Assembly: GCA_966211795.1 (NCBI GenBank)
Contig: CBIHNW010000021.1
Coordinates: forward strand, 1 to 64,000
DNA from: 21-14-0-10-47-8 sp966211795
GTDB lineage: Bacteria; Bdellovibrionota; Bdellovibrionia; Bdellovibrionales; Bdellovibrionaceae
Length of the DNA: 64,000 nucleotides
Direction of reading: 5' to 3'
The notes below the pieces were generated by a model. That model searched no databases and was not told the origin of the DNA. It saw only the letters and a list, made by a program, of their open reading frames with translations. Of this stretch, positions 14,741-23,478 are shown in pieces (within the stretch, counting starts at the first letter, position 1; each line of letters begins with the position of its first letter). The position numbers were made by a program, and so were the translations under genes.

Positions 14741-17608
14741 ATGAAATTTTCAAAACATCACCTCTTCATTCTTGCCGGTCTCATGATTCTGGCCGAGATT
14801 TTTTCGCCGGCTGTTTTCGCCTCGGGCATTTGGAATATGAATGCGATGTGGAGACAGCGAAACATCGAGTCCAGCTGGCTCGGTGGCGGCGGCAATTTCA
14901 GCGGGGGCTTCACCACCGGCGTTGGTGCCAATAGCGGCATCGGTGATGGCCTGCTGAACACTCCCGGTCAAATCTTCGTCGACTCGGGCGGCAGTTTATA
15001 CGTGGCGGATCAAGCCAATCATCGCATCGATAAATACAATGCCTCGACCGGAGCTTTCATCGGTTGGATTGGCAATGTCAGCGTTCAGCCAACCGGCGGG
15101 GCCACGGGTTGCAGTGTCGCCGCGAGCGGAACGTTCACTCCAGGTTGGTGCACCGGCGGATCGGCCAAATCCGGCAATGGTGACGGGATGATGAATACGC
15201 CGACCGGAATTTACGTCGACGGCAGCGGCAATCTTTACGTCGCGGACTCGGGCAATTTTCGCATTAATAAATACAATGCTTCGACGGGTGCCTTCATCGG
15301 CTGGATCGGAAATATCAACGCTTCGCCAACGGGCGGAGACACGGGATGTGCGGGCGCTGGCACCGGAACATTCACTCCGGGTTGGTGCAAAGGCGGCACC
15401 GGAAAAACTGGAGTCAGTGATGGCGCGATGAACACCCCAACGGCCGTCACTGTTGATGCCGGCGGAATTATGTATGTCTCTGATTCTGCGAATCACCGGA
15501 TTAACAAATACACGGCCAGCACCGGCGCGTTGATCGGTTGGATTGGCAATATCAACACCTCTCCCACCGGCGGCGACACCGGTTGCAATGGCGCGGCCGT
15601 GAGCAGCTTCACTCCTGGTTGGTGCACGGGCGGCACCGCAAAGTCTGGTACCGGCGATGGCATGTTGAACACTCCCGCTGGCCTGTTGGTGAGCGGCGGA
15701 ACGTTGTACGTCGCGGATTCGAACAATCATCGCATCAGCCGATACACGGCCAGCACCGGTGTCTTCACCGGATGGATCGGGAACATCAACACGTCACCGA
15801 CGGGTGGAGACACCGGCTGTAATGGCGCGGCCGTGAGCAGCTTCACGCCGGGTTGGTGCACGGGTGGTACGGGAAAAATCGGAACTGGTGACGGCATGAT
15901 GAATAAGCCGATCAGTCTTTTCGTGGATGGAAGCGATCACCTTTTTGTCGGTGAAGGCAATCATCGCATCGACAAATACACGGCCAGCACCGGTGCGTTT
16001 ATTGGTTGGATAGGCAATATCAATGCATCTCCCACCGGTGGCGATGCCGGTTGCAATGGCGCGGCCGTGAGCACTTTCACTCCGGGTTGGTGCAAAGGTG
16101 GAAGTGCGAAATTCGGGACGGGTGACGGAATGCTGCGCACGCCGAACGGCCTCTTCGTCGACTCGGGCGGAAAATTGTATGTCTCGGAAAATACCAACAG
16201 TCGCATCAGCAAGTACGTGGCTTCGACCGGCGCCTTCGTCGGCGCGGCCGGTGGTATTTCCACCGCGCAGGCGTGGACCACCAGCTCCACCACGCAGCCG
16301 ATCTCGGATACGAAAGATGGAACTTTTAATCTTATCATGTCGGCCTTCGCTCGCGGCAGTTACCTGTATGTCGTCGACAATAATCATCGCATCAGTCGTT
16401 TCAATGTCAGCACTGGAGCCTTCGCTGGTTGGGTCGGAAAAATCGCGACTTCACCGACCGGTGGTGACGCCGGATGTGCAGGCGCGGCGGTCGGCACCGT
16501 GACGCCGGGTTGGTGCACGGGCGGAACTTCCGCTAGCGGCAATGGCGATGGCATGTTGTCCGCGCCTTACCATGTTTTCGTCGATACCGCCGATCATATT
16601 TACGTTGCCGAGTACAACAACTCGCGTGTCAGTCGATTCACCGCCAGCACCGGTGTCTTTACCGGATGGATCGGCCGCATCAATGCTTCTCCGACGGGTG
16701 GAGACACGGGATGTGCAGGTGCGAGCAGTGGAACTTTCACGCCGGGTTGGTGCAAAGGCGGAACGTCCGTCGGGAATGGCACCGGCGATGGATCGCTGAA
16801 TGCTCCTCACAGTGTGGAAGTCGATGGCAACGATTACATGTATGTTTCGGATCACAGCAACAGCCGCATCAACAAGTACGTGGCCTCGACCGGCGCCTTC
16901 GTCGGTTGGATCGGCAACATCGGCACCTCGCCCACGGGCGGAGCCGCCGGTTGCAATGGCGCGGCCGTTGGCACTTTCACGCCGGGCTGGTGCACGGGTG
17001 GCAGTGCGAACACCGGCACCGGCGATGGCATGTTCAGCGTCGTCGGCGCGGTTTCGGTCGGCACTGATGGCTACCTGTATGGCGCTGACACCGGCAACAG
17101 CCGCATCAACAAATTCAATGCGGCGACGGGAGCTTTCGTCGGCTGGATTGGCCGCATCAATGCTTCGCCGACCGGGGGAGATGCAGGTTGTGCCGGGGCC
17201 GCCACCAACAGTTTCACGCCGGGCTGGTGCACCGGCGGCACCGCCAAGTCCGGAACTGGAGACGGCGCGCTCTCAAGTCCTGAAAGTTGCTACGTGGATT
17301 CAGCCGGAATATTGTACGGGCTGGATTACAACAACAGTCGCGTGAATAAATACAAAGCCAGCACCGGCGCATTTCTGGGATGGATGGGATTGGTGAAAAC
17401 CAGCCCGACCGGCGGAGCCGCGGCATGCTCTGGCGCGCCCATCAATGTCGCAGCACCTGGCTGGTGCACGGGCGGCACGACCAAAGCGGGGACCGCCAAC
17501 GGCATGCTTCAGCAACCAACCGGTGTTCATTCCGACGGCGCCGGCAATGTCTACATCGCGGACTTTTTCAATTACCGGATCATGCGGTACAAGAGCCGCA
17601 CGCCTTAA
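14741..17608 (+). CDS. Exported NHL-repeat protein with twelve ~79-residue modules
   Basis: 955 residues. The signal peptide is MKFSKHHLFILAGLMILAEIFSPAVFA. The rest is a tandem array of NHL-type beta-propeller blades, each containing a core like GxLYVADxxNHRIxKYxASTGAF and an inserted loop like GWIGNINTSPTGGDTGC...FTPGWCTGG. Ten copies keep the PGWC motif; the first module and one near nucleotides 16260-16330 have altered loops. The two Cys of each inserted loop probably form a disulfide. Twelve modules fit two six-bladed propellers. NHL propellers bind proteins or ligands and are usually not catalytic on their own. It is placed 19 bases after the tail-fibre-like gene, with GAAGAGG before the ATG, so both are likely components of one surface structure. 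Confidence 0.85.
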   Translation: MKFSKHHLFILAGLMILAEIFSPAVFASGIWNMNAMWRQRNIESSWLGGGGNFSGGFTTGVGANSGIGDGLLNTPGQIFVDSGGSLYVADQANHRIDKYNASTGAFIGWIGNVSVQPTGGATGCSVAASGTFTPGWCTGGSAKSGNGDGMMNTPTGIYVDGSGNLYVADSGNFRINKYNASTGAFIGWIGNINASPTGGDTGCAGAGTGTFTPGWCKGGTGKTGVSDGAMNTPTAVTVDAGGIMYVSDSANHRINKYTASTGALIGWIGNINTSPTGGDTGCNGAAVSSFTPGWCTGGTAKSGTGDGMLNTPAGLLVSGGTLYVADSNNHRISRYTASTGVFTGWIGNINTSPTGGDTGCNGAAVSSFTPGWCTGGTGKIGTGDGMMNKPISLFVDGSDHLFVGEGNHRIDKYTASTGAFIGWIGNINASPTGGDAGCNGAAVSTFTPGWCKGGSAKFGTGDGMLRTPNGLFVDSGGKLYVSENTNSRISKYVASTGAFVGAAGGISTAQAWTTSSTTQPISDTKDGTFNLIMSAFARGSYLYVVDNNHRISRFNVSTGAFAGWVGKIATSPTGGDAGCAGAAVGTVTPGWCTGGTSASGNGDGMLSAPYHVFVDTADHIYVAEYNNSRVSRFTASTGVFTGWIGRINASPTGGDTGCAGASSGTFTPGWCKGGTSVGNGTGDGSLNAPHSVEVDGNDYMYVSDHSNSRINKYVASTGAFVGWIGNIGTSPTGGAAGCNGAAVGTFTPGWCTGGSANTGTGDGMFSVVGAVSVGTDGYLYGADTGNSRINKFNAATGAFVGWIGRINASPTGGDAGCAGAATNSFTPGWCTGGTAKSGTGDGALSSPESCYVDSAGILYGLDYNNSRVNKYKASTGAFLGWMGLVKTSPTGGAAACSGAPINVAAPGWCTGGTTKAGTANGMLQQPTGVHSDGAGNVYIADFFNYRIMRYKSRTP
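15064..17510 (+). repeat. ~237-bp tandem coding repeats of the NHL protein
   Basis: TPGWC-encoding cores recur near 15134, 15371, 15608, 15842, 16076, 16499, 16735, 16974, 17212 and 17450, a period of about 234-238 bases with one irregular 423-base interval. Some neighbours are almost identical over long stretches (for example around 15590-15640 and 15820-15870), so recombination could change copy number. Confidence 0.8.
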
Positions 17609-17811
17609 TGTTGAATCCCCTTCGTATTCAACCCAATGCGCCAGTCCAATCTTGGTTCGCCGGATTCGATTGTCGATGGACACTTCAATTTTTGAGAAAT
17701 CACACATCCTAACTTGAGCAGAACTGTGCACGCACATATCACAGCTGGAGCAATTCATGGTCTTTCCTTTGCAGGTTTTTTCTGTCGAAGAATTGCTGAA
17801 GGAGAAAGTGC
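17609..17811. other. Intergenic region, 203 bases
   Basis: Lies between two plus-strand genes. No obvious hairpin with a T-run, no short gene with a ribosome site, and no recognisable operator. It presumably holds the promoter of the small lipoprotein gene downstream. Confidence 0.4.
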
Positions 17812-18219
17812 ATGATCGCCGTGATGAAGCAAAACTCAAAACTCTCGCCCCTGATTTACGGACTGATCTTTTTATCAATCTGCGGATGCACAACGGTCGA
17901 GTTCGTGCGCAAAGATCTGACTCCGCAGAAGCAGGGGATTCTGCGCTACTCGCCGCCGTCGAACGCCAGTCGCGAAGCCGAATACAAAACCGAAGTGGCA
18001 AAGAAAGCGCAAGATTTCTGCGGTGGAGATTTTCAAATCACGCGCGAATATCAAGCGATGGAAGAGTCCCGCTCGTCGGTCGGAATTGGGACTGGCTTCG
18101 GCATTGGTCGGCAGAGCTCGGTCTTGCTCGGTGGCTCGGGTCCGCGCGAATCCATGTCCAATTTTGTCGAGTTTGTTTGCAAGTCGCCGTCAAGCCAGAG
18201 CATTGAGCCCCGAAAGTGA
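17812..18219 (+). CDS. Small lipoprotein, unknown function
   Basis: 135 residues. AAGGAG at 17799-17804 fixes the ATG at 17812. The signal ends in the lipobox LSICGC (the second Cys is modified). The mature protein is Ser-rich and contains KKAQDFCGGDFQITREYQ and a Gly-rich IGTGFGIGRQSS segment, with a final Cys near the end (VEFVCKS). It resembles many small bacterial lipoproteins with a YecR-like or unknown fold, but I cannot name a family. It is convergent with the large Calx-beta lipoprotein gene; the two stop codons are 7 bases apart. Confidence 0.75.
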   Translation: MIAVMKQNSKLSPLIYGLIFLSICGCTTVEFVRKDLTPQKQGILRYSPPSNASREAEYKTEVAKKAQDFCGGDFQITREYQAMEESRSSVGIGTGFGIGRQSSVLLGGSGPRESMSNFVEFVCKSPSSQSIEPRK

Positions 18220-18226
18220 GGCTCAG

Positions 18227-21200
18227 TTAGGGCGTGAACTTCCAGAGCTCGTATCCATCGACCGGATCTTCGGCGAAGAAATAGAGCGAACTTCCCACTT
18301 TCTTCATGCTCAAGATTCCACTGCCTTTGGTGCCCGGATAGATATCTTGAATCATCATCGTGCCGGCGGTTGTGCCGTCAGTTTTCCAAAGTTCCGATCC
18401 ATGAACACCATCGTCCGCGACGAAGTACAGATTTGTTCCCAGCACGGTGAGCGCTGTCGGTCCTGTGGTCAGGCCGGTGTAGACGGGAACCGTGCCCGCG
18501 GCCGTTCCGTCCGTTTTCCAGAGAGCGGGTCCTGAGCCATCATTGGCGCTAAAATAAATATTCGTTCCCATGACCGTCAGATTCGTCGGAGAGCTGCCGC
18601 TGGCGCCGGGACGGATGTCCTTGACCATGACGGTGCCGGCGGCTGTGCCATCACTGGTCCAAAGCTCGTAGCCATTGGCATCTAAAGCTTGGAAATAAAT
18701 ATTGGATCCCATCGCGACGGCGTAATTCGAGTTCGGGTACTGCACGCTATAGCCAGATCCTGAATTGATATCTTTGACCATGACGGTGCCAGCTGCTGTT
18801 CCGTCAGTGATCCAAAGCTCGTTGCCGTGGGTTCCATCATCAGCATAGAAGAAAAGTTTCGTGCCCACCGCGATCATATTGTTTGGATGGCTGCCGGTTG
18901 TGCCCACGTAAATGTCTTTCACCAGGGTCGTGCCGGCCGTCGTTCCATCGGACTTCCAGAGTTCAGTATCCGCCGGACCACCATAGTTCGCGACAAAATA
19001 AAGCGTGGTGCCAGCAATGGTGAAGTAATAAGGGGAGCCGGCGCTTGCGCCGGCAAGAAGATTCTTGACCAAGACGGTGCCGACCGCGGTGCCGTCGGAT
19101 TTCCAAAGCTCCAATCCGTTGGTTCCTTCATTCCCGGAAAAATACAAGGCCGAGTTAAAGGCAATACTGCTCGTGCTGGTAACTCCGCTGCCATCGCCGG
19201 TGCCGGGATTGATATCTTTCACCAATGCCGTACCAGCGGCTGTTCCGTCACTAATCCAAATTTCTTTCCCGTGAGTTGAATCTTTTCCTGTAAAGAATAG
19301 CGATCCGCCGACGACTTGGCCGTAAGAAATGCTAGTGCAAGTACCATCCGGCATCAAATCTTGCAACATGCTCGTGCCCGCGGTCGTTCCGTCCGTCACC
19401 CAAAGCTGAGAGCCAGCATCGCCATTATCGGCGTTGAAAATCAGTTTTGAACCTAAAGGTTCAAACAGGCTCAAGGTTCCGGTCAACGGTCTATTTCCGG
19501 CGCTGCGAACTTCAGAATTGGCAACCGGCACCGTGCCCAGTGTTGTTCCGTCACTGACCCAAAGAGTGGGGTAACCCAAAGTCGAATTGCGGGCGAAGAA
19601 TGCCAACTTCCCACCAAGATTTCGCAATCCCGTCGGTCGGGACGAGCGCGTGCCCGGTTCGATATCGATGACCGTCGTGCCACCGGTGGTGCCATCGGAT
19701 TTCCATAATTCGAATCCATGCGTGGGATCGAAAGCGGTGAAATACAATGTCGAACCGATGACGGTCATATTTTGAATACCGCTCGTGTTCGAGCCAGGAT
19801 AAATATCTTTGACCAAGACGGTTCCGGCCGCGGTGCCATCGGTTTTCCACAGCTCTCGGCCATGGGTTCCATCATCAGCGAGGAAATACAAGGTTGTGCC
19901 CATGACGGTCAGGTTGTTCGGAGCACTTGCATTTGAATTGCCTGGATTAATATCTTTGACCAAGACGGTGCCGGCCGCGGTGCCATCGGTTTTCCACAGC
20001 TCATTGTCATTACCAACGGCAGATCCGCTGGCCGTAAAGTACATGGTTGATCCAATCACCGTAAAGTATCCAGGGCTCGAAGATAAACCTCCTGGCCAAA
20101 TGTCCTTAACCTCTGCAGTTCCCGCGGCCGTGCCATCTGATTTCCAAAGCTCCCAGCCATCCATGCCATTGCCGTAACCCATGTAATAAAGATTCGAGCC
20201 CATCACTGCTTCGGGGCCTGCCAATCCGTCCCCACTGGGGGAGATGTAATTGTCAATGACCATCGCCGTCCCGGCATCGGTTCCATCGGTCTTCCACAGC
20301 TCGTTTCCGACTGTGCCTCCGTCATCCCACTGAAAATAAACATTCGGACCCATCTGGATAAAATCGTTGAAGGTGCCTTCGTCTGTTCCAGGCATCAGAT
20401 CCTTAACCAAGACAGTGCCAGTCGGAGTGCCATCGGACTTCCAAAGCTCGCGTCCATGGACTCCGTCAATCGCTGTAAAGTACAACGTTGAGCCCGCAAC
20501 GAAAAGATTCGCGGGCGAACTGCTACTGGCTCCGGAATTGATATCCTTTACCATGACAGTGCCGGAAGGTGTTCCATCTGATTTCCAAAGCTCGATGCCA
20601 TTGGTGCCATCATCGGCGGCAAAGTAAAGTACTCCGCCCAAATTCACCATCGAAGAAATTGAAGAGCCGACCGGCCCTGGATTGATGTCCTTTAAAATTC
20701 CGGTCCCGGCGTCGGTCCCATCGGAAATGAAAAGTTCTTCACCGGTGGCGTAAGACGTGCCAATAAAAAATAATTTGGTGCCAACCACTAAGGATTGCAT
20801 CGTGTTCGAATCTGGTGCGTCGTTTATATTTTTGATTTTGTAAAAACCGGAACCATCGTTGTTGGTGATGGTCACCGTGTAAACGCTTGGTGCCGTGGTC
20901 AGCGCCGTGCTGATCGCTCCCATCGTCAAGATGGCGGTTTCGTCTGGTTCATAAAGGAGGTCATTGATCGGCGTGAAGGTCACGGATCCCGAAATGCTGC
21001 CGGCCGTGATCGTCAGGCTGCTGGCAGAAAGACTGTAATCAACGCCCGCACCCGTCGCCGTGCCGCTTAAAACCAAGGGGATGACCACGTCTCGTGTACT
21101 GACTGCGGACAGGGTCGCCGTCAGCACCAGCGGTGAAAGCGCATTTTCCGCGATGGTCGCCGATGAGCCCGAAAAAGAAACTGAAATCGGGGCGACATCG

Positions 21201-21679
21201 GTGATCGTCACCACGTGAACATCTGGACTGACCTTCGTGGCATTGATCACGCCTCCCATCGAAATGACGACCGTTTCATTGCCCTCGACCAAAATGTCTT
21301 CTAGCGCAGTGATGGTGATGGTTCCGGTCGTCTGACCTGCTGGAATTGTGATGCTAGTGGCGGATGCTGAATAGTCCACCCATGCACCCATTGCGGTTCC
21401 TGAAAACACCAAGGGAACGGTGACCGGAACCTCGGAGACATCGGAAAGAGTGGCGGTGATCGTCACCGGAGTTAAAGAGTTTTCAGCGATGGTTGATGTC
21501 GAACTGGCAAATGAGACCGTGACCGGCTTCACGTTCGATGGGATTTGCCCGACAATTCCCGATTGCGGAAGCGTGACATAGTCTTCGATCTGCTTCGTGC
21601 ATCCGAATAAGAGCGGAAGCATCAGAATGAGACAGCTTCCTCTTTTCCATAGAATTTCGAGACCTTGTCGAAGAAACAT
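18227..21679 (-). CDS. Large lipoprotein: two Calx-beta domains plus 17 ELWxxDGTxxGT repeats
   Basis: 1150 residues from the ATG at 21679; an ATG at 21712 would add 11 residues before the signal. The signal peptide ends in the lipobox LLFGC. Two Calx-beta domains follow (about residues 45-145 and 150-250), recognisable by the repeated TIAENxLxPxxxTATLS and xxxGxxVDYSxSAxSxTI patterns; these beta-sandwiches normally bind Ca2+ through acidic residues. From about residue 265 to the end there are 17 copies, each about 50 residues, of the ELWKxDGTxAGTxxVKDIxPG repeat with an intervening xxYFxAxDGxHG strand, a hyalin-like arrangement likely to form beta-propellers. It is probably a surface adhesin-type protein. 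It may follow the regulator gene at 21797-22582 on the same strand with a 117-base gap. Confidence 0.8.
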   Translation of the reverse strand: MFLRQGLEILWKRGSCLILMLPLLFGCTKQIEDYVTLPQSGIVGQIPSNVKPVTVSFASSTSTIAENSLTPVTITATLSDVSEVPVTVPLVFSGTAMGAWVDYSASATSITIPAGQTTGTITITALEDILVEGNETVVISMGGVINATKVSPDVHVVTITDVAPISVSFSGSSATIAENALSPLVLTATLSAVSTRDVVIPLVLSGTATGAGVDYSLSASSLTITAGSISGSVTFTPINDLLYEPDETAILTMGAISTALTTAPSVYTVTITNNDGSGFYKIKNINDAPDSNTMQSLVVGTKLFFIGTSYATGEELFISDGTDAGTGILKDINPGPVGSSISSMVNLGGVLYFAADDGTNGIELWKSDGTPSGTVMVKDINSGASSSSPANLFVAGSTLYFTAIDGVHGRELWKSDGTPTGTVLVKDLMPGTDEGTFNDFIQMGPNVYFQWDDGGTVGNELWKTDGTDAGTAMVIDNYISPSGDGLAGPEAVMGSNLYYMGYGNGMDGWELWKSDGTAAGTAEVKDIWPGGLSSSPGYFTVIGSTMYFTASGSAVGNDNELWKTDGTAAGTVLVKDINPGNSNASAPNNLTVMGTTLYFLADDGTHGRELWKTDGTAAGTVLVKDIYPGSNTSGIQNMTVIGSTLYFTAFDPTHGFELWKSDGTTGGTTVIDIEPGTRSSRPTGLRNLGGKLAFFARNSTLGYPTLWVSDGTTLGTVPVANSEVRSAGNRPLTGTLSLFEPLGSKLIFNADNGDAGSQLWVTDGTTAGTSMLQDLMPDGTCTSISYGQVVGGSLFFTGKDSTHGKEIWISDGTAAGTALVKDINPGTGDGSGVTSTSSIAFNSALYFSGNEGTNGLELWKSDGTAVGTVLVKNLLAGASAGSPYYFTIAGTTLYFVANYGGPADTELWKSDGTTAGTTLVKDIYVGTTGSHPNNMIAVGTKLFFYADDGTHGNELWITDGTAAGTVMVKDINSGSGYSVQYPNSNYAVAMGSNIYFQALDANGYELWTSDGTAAGTVMVKDIRPGASGSSPTNLTVMGTNIYFSANDGSGPALWKTDGTAAGTVPVYTGLTTGPTALTVLGTNLYFVADDGVHGSELWKTDGTTAGTMMIQDIYPGTKGSGILSMKKVGSSLYFFAEDPVDGYELWKFTP
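18240..20820 (-). repeat. Tandem coding repeats of the ELWxxDGT type
   Basis: About 17 units of roughly 130-170 bases each encode ELWKSDGTxxGT...KDI. Several units share long near-identical stretches (for example the two around 19810-19850 and 19960-20000), which indicates recent unit duplication or conversion. Confidence 0.75.
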
Positions 21680-21796
21680 GCAGTTCTTATCGGAGAACGG
21701 GTCCAGTGGCATGACTGATCGCGGAAATTTTTCGTACAGAAATGGATGTTGGGATCACTTTCATTGCAAACCAAGATGCTGATCAATCAATCATGA

Positions 21797-22582
21797 TTAG
21801 AGCTTCGTCTTCATTTGAGTCAATACCTTGAAATATCCTTCGAGTGATTCTTTTTGAGATGCCCACAGAATTTCGTAGCGATTGGTGTTGCCGGTGGTGA
21901 GCTCCCAAATGCGAAGGGCCGGCGGAATTTCCCGAAAGAGATCGGACATTTTTTTTTGACTGTTCATCTCGTAGGGAAACAGCTGCTCGACCGAGCGGAT
22001 CATCTCGTCAGCAGAAGCGCCCTTGGTCGATAATTGGGAGGCGAGCTGGGCCGCACCTTTCGTTTCCTTCATCCGTTCTTCGAGCTTGCGAATTTCCAGC
22101 TGCACGAAGCGAATTTGTTGATCCAAGATTTCTTTGAGATCCAACAAGGATTGCAGTTCCACCTGCAGCGAGCGTGGCAGTCTGTTTTCTTTTTGCGCCA
22201 CCAATTCCGTCAGCCGACTGCCATAAGTTTTAACAAAATAAAAGACAAAGAAGAATTGCTCGAAGGGGGCCGGAACGGGCGCGTGCACCAGCTGGCCCAC
22301 CAGCTCCAACAACCCAGCCCGGGTCAGCTGGTATCTGGGGACCGAGCCCCGGCCGGACTTGGTCGCGTAGCCATCTTTTAAAAGCTGATCCAGGAAGCGA
22401 CTGATTTGCGTGTTGTGAATTTTCTCGTCCACGCCTTTGGTGGAAGCGTCCATCCAATTCAGAAAAAGTCCAATCAGAAACCGCACGTCCTTCTGGCGAA
22501 AGCCCTGTTGCAAAAAGTTCGAGTGAGCACCCAGCGCCGCCGCAATAAAATAGATGCGACAGTAAGAAAAAAGATCCGTCAT
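21797..22582 (-). CDS. Predicted winged-helix regulator divergent from the PspA-like gene
   Basis: 261 residues from the ATG at 22582; an in-frame upstream extension has no better start. Residues of about 55-105 (HNTQISRFLDQLLKDGYATKSGRGSVPRYQLTRAG) read like a winged helix: recognition helix, then a basic wing and a YxLT strand, as in PaaX/PadR-type regulators. The central part (about 155-200) is a charged coiled coil containing EIRKLEERMKETKG. No signal peptide. A TTACATTGTAA palindrome lies 3 bases upstream of the ATG and a second lies 119 bases further, before the divergent PspA-like operon. This is the classic arrangement for an autoregulated repressor controlling its neighbour. The family assignment is inference. 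Confidence 0.6.
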   Translation of the reverse strand: MTDLFSYCRIYFIAAALGAHSNFLQQGFRQKDVRFLIGLFLNWMDASTKGVDEKIHNTQISRFLDQLLKDGYATKSGRGSVPRYQLTRAGLLELVGQLVHAPVPAPFEQFFFVFYFVKTYGSRLTELVAQKENRLPRSLQVELQSLLDLKEILDQQIRFVQLEIRKLEERMKETKGAAQLASQLSTKGASADEMIRSVEQLFPYEMNSQKKMSDLFREIPPALRIWELTTGNTNRYEILWASQKESLEGYFKVLTQMKTKL

Positions 22583-22583
22583 A

Positions 22584-22596
22584 ATTACATTGTAAC
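22584..22596. promoter_or_regulatory. Palindromic operator candidate, copy 1 (regulator side)
   Basis: ATTACATTGTAAC, containing the 11-base palindrome TTACA-T-TGTAA (22585-22595). It sits just before the regulator's ATG and includes TACAAT on the minus strand, which could itself serve as a -10 element, so binding here would block the regulator's own transcription or translation. Confidence 0.65.
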
Positions 22597-22703
22597 AAAT
22601 AAAACTGTCTAAATCTAACGCAATTATCAGTCCCAGTTTGCTGATTAAGGCACGTGAAAACATAGAGATGGAGTGTTTTAGAAGTTCTTAATTGATTGTT
22701 GTT

Positions 22704-22716
22704 GTTACATTGTAAC
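22704..22716. promoter_or_regulatory. Palindromic operator candidate, copy 2 (PspA-like side)
   Basis: GTTACATTGTAAC is a perfect palindrome around a central T and is the same site as copy 1. It lies 33 bases upstream of the TATAAT at 22749-22754, so a bound protein would overlap or flank the -35 region of the operon promoter. Confidence 0.7.
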
Positions 22717-22748
22717 ACTTGAATGCGTTTAGGACGTCTCCTTTTTTC

Positions 22749-22754
22749 TATAAT
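22749..22754 (+). promoter_or_regulatory. Consensus -10 box of the PspA-like operon
   Basis: Perfect TATAAT in an A/T-rich stretch 38 bases before the ATG at 22792. No good -35 hexamer is present at normal spacing (TTTAGG is the nearest), which suggests dependence on an activator or on relief from the regulator bound at 22704-22716. Confidence 0.55.
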
Positions 22755-22791
22755 AAATAAAAAGCCAAATTTGGCAGAAAAAGGAGAATTT

Positions 22792-23442
22792 ATGAAAGCC
22801 TTGAAACGATTGACGATGACCCTCTCGGCCCAAATCAACAGCATGGTGGACCAACTGGAAAATCACGAAGCCGTCGCCAATATGGCGCTGGAAGAAATCC
22901 GTGAATCGATGATGCAGGCGCGATTTCAAATCCGTCGCGTGCAGAACGAACAACGGGTTTACGAGCAAAGAGTGTCTGAATTGGCACAAGAAGAAATGCG
23001 TTGGCGAGAAAGAGCCCTGGGCGCTCAAAGCGAAAGTCACGATAAAGCCCTCGAGTGCGTGAGAAGACTGAAGAAAACCACCGACGAGATCACGAGCTTG
23101 AAACAACAAATTCTGCACCACGGGACTTTGGAAGATCAACTGACCACGGACGTGAAAAGAATCGAGAGTCAATTCGAGGAACTCAAGCGCAAACGAAATT
23201 TGCTCGCCGCTCGCCAGTCCCGCTCGCAAGCTTTGGCCGCGGTTGCCGAACATGGCAACGCGGAAGATGTCGGACATATTTTCGACAGATGGGAACGGAA
23301 AGTTTTGCGCACCGAGGTTGCTTCTGAAGATCTTGGTGTCGAAGCGGATTCTTTCAGCCAAGAATTCACGCGCGCCGAAGAAAAGCGCGAACTCGAGGCC
23401 CTGCTGCAGAGTCTGAATGAGTCGCAAAAACAAAATCGATAA
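22792..23442 (+). CDS. PspA/IM30-like coiled-coil protein
   Basis: 216 residues; AAGGAG at 22781-22786 fixes the ATG at 22792. The N-terminus MKALKRLTMTLSAQINSMVDQLENHEA matches the amphipathic helix plus start of coiled coil typical of PspA/IM30/Vipp1 proteins. The protein is otherwise one long charged helix (about residues 25-180) rich in Glu, Arg, Gln and Leu. Such ESCRT-III-like proteins polymerise on damaged or stressed inner membranes and preserve membrane integrity. The length is normal for PspA (about 220). First gene of an apparent operon with a membrane protein (37-base gap) and an MFS-acyltransferase fusion, under two palindromic sites. I infer an envelope-stress module. No PspB, PspC or PspF genes are present. 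Confidence 0.75.
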   Translation: MKALKRLTMTLSAQINSMVDQLENHEAVANMALEEIRESMMQARFQIRRVQNEQRVYEQRVSELAQEEMRWRERALGAQSESHDKALECVRRLKKTTDEITSLKQQILHHGTLEDQLTTDVKRIESQFEELKRKRNLLAARQSRSQALAAVAEHGNAEDVGHIFDRWERKVLRTEVASEDLGVEADSFSQEFTRAEEKRELEALLQSLNESQKQNR

Positions 23443-23478
23443 CCCATTAAACTGTAACTTAAAAGGATCGGTGAAATC

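Noticed and set aside
14741..17608. Regular repeats that could suggest a CRISPR array
   Set aside because: The period is about 237 bases, the whole region is one open reading frame, and the units encode NHL propeller modules.
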